A stretch of 64,000 nt of DNA. Origin: Effrenium voratum. Taxonomy: Eukaryota; Sar; Dinophyceae; Suessiales; Symbiodiniaceae. The position numbers were made by a program, and so were the translations under genes. The notes below the pieces were generated by a model. That model saw only the letters and a program-made list of their open reading frames with translations, was not told where the DNA came from and made no database searches. Numbering within the stretch: the stretch's first letter is position 1; each line of letters opens with the position of its first letter. Where the stretch lies: contig CAUJNA010000829.1 of the NCBI GenBank assembly GCA_963377175.1, positions 1 to 64,000 on the forward strand. Reading direction: 5' to 3'. Of this stretch, positions 62,216 through 64,000 are shown one piece after another.

Positions 62216-63480
62216 GCAAAGCAGTGAAACAGGGTCATCTCAGGCGCTACAAACCTGCTGCGGCGCCAGTCCCAGGGTCATGTTGCCTGAGGCTTCTGCA
62301 CAGTCTTCCTCGTCAACCTCGCCAACTTCACCTGATGCAAGCAGTCTCACAAGCTCACATCACAGGGATTTTCCCAGCCTGCATCACTGGCGTGGCTTGG
62401 GCTTGGCAGCTCCTGGCTATTTTGATTTTATGGCTCAGCGCACTTGGGGGCGTGCAATCCTCCTCCACCACACATGGCTCACCCTCTGTGACCTTACAAT
62501 GCAAATTGGAAGCGCTTTACGAAGAATCCAGCCCAAGCCACTGACGAATGGCACTGTCTCTGCATAGCCAACATCCTCGGCAACGATTCAACCATCACTG
62601 CGTCTTGACTAGAGCCAACATGTTGTCGCTGTGATGCATGCCCCCATCATGTCCCACCTCTTCTACCTCATCTACCTCGTCGGCATCTGGAACTGCTGGG
62701 CTTTCCAAGGCCTGCACGACCCACAAGATACGAGATTCGCCAGATGGGCTGGGCGGCTGGACCCGGAAAGCCCGAAACACCCGGAACACCCGGAACACAG
62801 TTTACATGTAGACAAAGGCTGCGCGCCACTTCCAGCATGTCCTCCTCGCAGGCCGCCTGCACAACAAAACCAAAAGCTAATCTCCTTGGCGCAAGGAACT
62901 CTTTGCCTTGCTCTCCTCGCCAATGCTGCCTGCAAAAGTCCGGAACACTTAGCAAAATCTGCCCAAAATCAGGAATTTAAGAACGCAGCCCAGTTGTTGT
63001 TGGGTCAGAAGCCCCTACTCAAGTTCCAGCCTTCGCCGTCACCCTCTGGTGGACCAGTGTCACTCAAGCTGCCTCAGCATACCCGTGCACCGCTTTCAAC
63101 CGCCCCAAGTTCAGCATTCAAACTCTTGCCGGGAGTGCCTGCCGACTGCTCTTCAGCCTAGCAGCACACGAGCACTCATGAAGCTTCCTCAATGGCAAGA
63201 AGCCTTTTTTTCGGCCTAGTATGTATTTGCATGATTGATCAATGTTGATCAACCACGGGCGTCCGAGGAGTGAAAAGGCGAACATGCTACAGCAAGTGCC
63301 GGTTGGTTTTGTGTTGTTTCTTTTTTGTTGGGTTGGTTGCTTGGGTTGTTGCAGGCTTCTTGGGTTGAAGGAATGCTTGGCTTTCTTGATGCGTTTGTTG
63401 TCTGTTGGTTTACACGCTGTTTGTTGCTGACACCGCCATACTGCATGATTTGTCTGTTGTTTTTTTTCAGCAAATAAACA
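62216..63480. other. Low-evidence region, possible minus-strand exons
   Basis: One exon-like minus segment near 62900-62790 (GFVVQAACEEDMLEVARSLC). A short CCCGGAACA tandem at 62769-62800 and a T-rich stretch at 63290-63370 are present. Otherwise nothing was recognised. Confidence 0.3.
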
Positions 63481-63930
63481 CAAACACGCTCACGCACATC
63501 CTCAAAAGCTGCACCAATTCTGATTCTGGCAGCTGAAAATACACACGCTCACGCATCCACAACCGCTGCAAACATGCTGGAGCAAGTGATACCAAACACG
63601 CTCACGCGCATCTGCAACCGCTGCACCCGCACACGTGCATGCACAACCGCCCAAATGCTGGAACAAACAAACATAGACGCGCTCACGCGCATCCACAACC
63701 GCTGAACCCATGCAGGCACAAATGATACTAACCAGAACCGCTGCACCCGTCTGCGCCGCTGCGCACATGCTCGCACACATGCACATAAACATGCTCCTGC
63801 GCAGGCACAACTGCCGCGCCCATGCTGGCATAAACAAGAAAAACTCGCTCAAGCGCATCCACAACCGCTGCACCCATGGTAACAACAGCGCGCCGCGAGT
63901 CCACGGCCGCTGCACCCATTGGCGGACCAC
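63480..63930. repeat. Minisatellite with ACACGCTCACGC units
   Basis: Degenerate units containing CACGCTCACGC, CATCCACAACCGCTGCA and CCCATGCTGG, starting near 63484, 63542, 63596, 63677 and 63843, about 55-170 bp apart. Open frames across it are by-products. Confidence 0.75.
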
Positions 63931-64000
63931 CCCGAACTCGGGGTGCTGGTGTAGGTGCTGTTCTGATTGAATTCGAGTGCATTTGTGCGAGATTGACGGC

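Overview
This window looks like nuclear DNA of a dinoflagellate (Symbiodiniaceae-like or a relative). The evidence is several large Ty1/copia LTR retrotransposons of the kind that fill such genomes, spliced host genes with short exons, two candidate relics of the dinoflagellate spliced leader in front of gene starts, and extensive low-complexity DNA. No rRNA, intact tRNA, CRISPR array or prokaryotic operon was seen. All family assignments come from reading motifs by eye; no search was run.

Layout. 1-860 is an ACACAGAG satellite. 1066-22558 is one complete copia element, 'C' (minus strand; LTRs 1071-1232 and 22392-22553; 5-bp target duplication GAAAC). A second complete copia element, 'A' (LTRs 19636-19786 and 7351-7508; duplication ACGAA), is inserted in its gag-protease region. 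The composite was then scrambled: everything from 2686 to about 15407 is inverted, and inside that block the integrase cassette of A (about 3437-4835) is inverted again. Undoing both inversions on paper restores continuous reading in both elements. C is then about 12.3 kb: Gag with two CCCH fingers, protease, integrase, RT, RNase H, a methyltransferase-like PC-motif domain, an SGNH-hydrolase-like domain, a KptA/TRPT1-like RNA 2'-phosphotransferase domain and a zinc-ribbon tail. A is about 9.2 kb: Gag, protease, two methyltransferase-like domains, integrase, RT and RNase H.

22559-27110 holds exons of an unidentified minus-strand host gene (H1). 27200-27960 is AT-rich. 28128-36848 is a second minus-strand host gene (H2), with a spliced-leader-like sequence just upstream of its ATG and a complete copia element 'E' (28157-34935, duplication AGTAC) inserted a few codons before its stop. 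37248-37884 holds exons of a third gene (H5). 38450-39960 is AT-rich repeat DNA. 40365-40915 is a dispersed repeat found again at 57325-58560. 40926 to about 51900 is a decayed copia element 'D' on the minus strand. 52047-52380 is an RT fragment. 52866-54660 is a long inverted repeat built of a roughly 70-bp satellite. 55604-56490 is a CTCTTT tract. From 56507 to about 62200 there are more minus-strand exons (H3, H4) with microsatellites in their introns, and the end is a minisatellite.

How it fits together: the recognisable host exons all lie on the minus strand, as in dinoflagellate unidirectional gene arrays, and the retroelements sit in, between or at the edge of these genes. C, D and E share a primer-binding site of the half-tRNA (anticodon-arm) type used by Drosophila copia, whereas A has a primer-binding site matching a tRNA 3' end. 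C therefore combines internal-tRNA priming with an encoded KptA-like tRNA-repair domain and an SGNH domain. That combination is the most interesting biology in the window.
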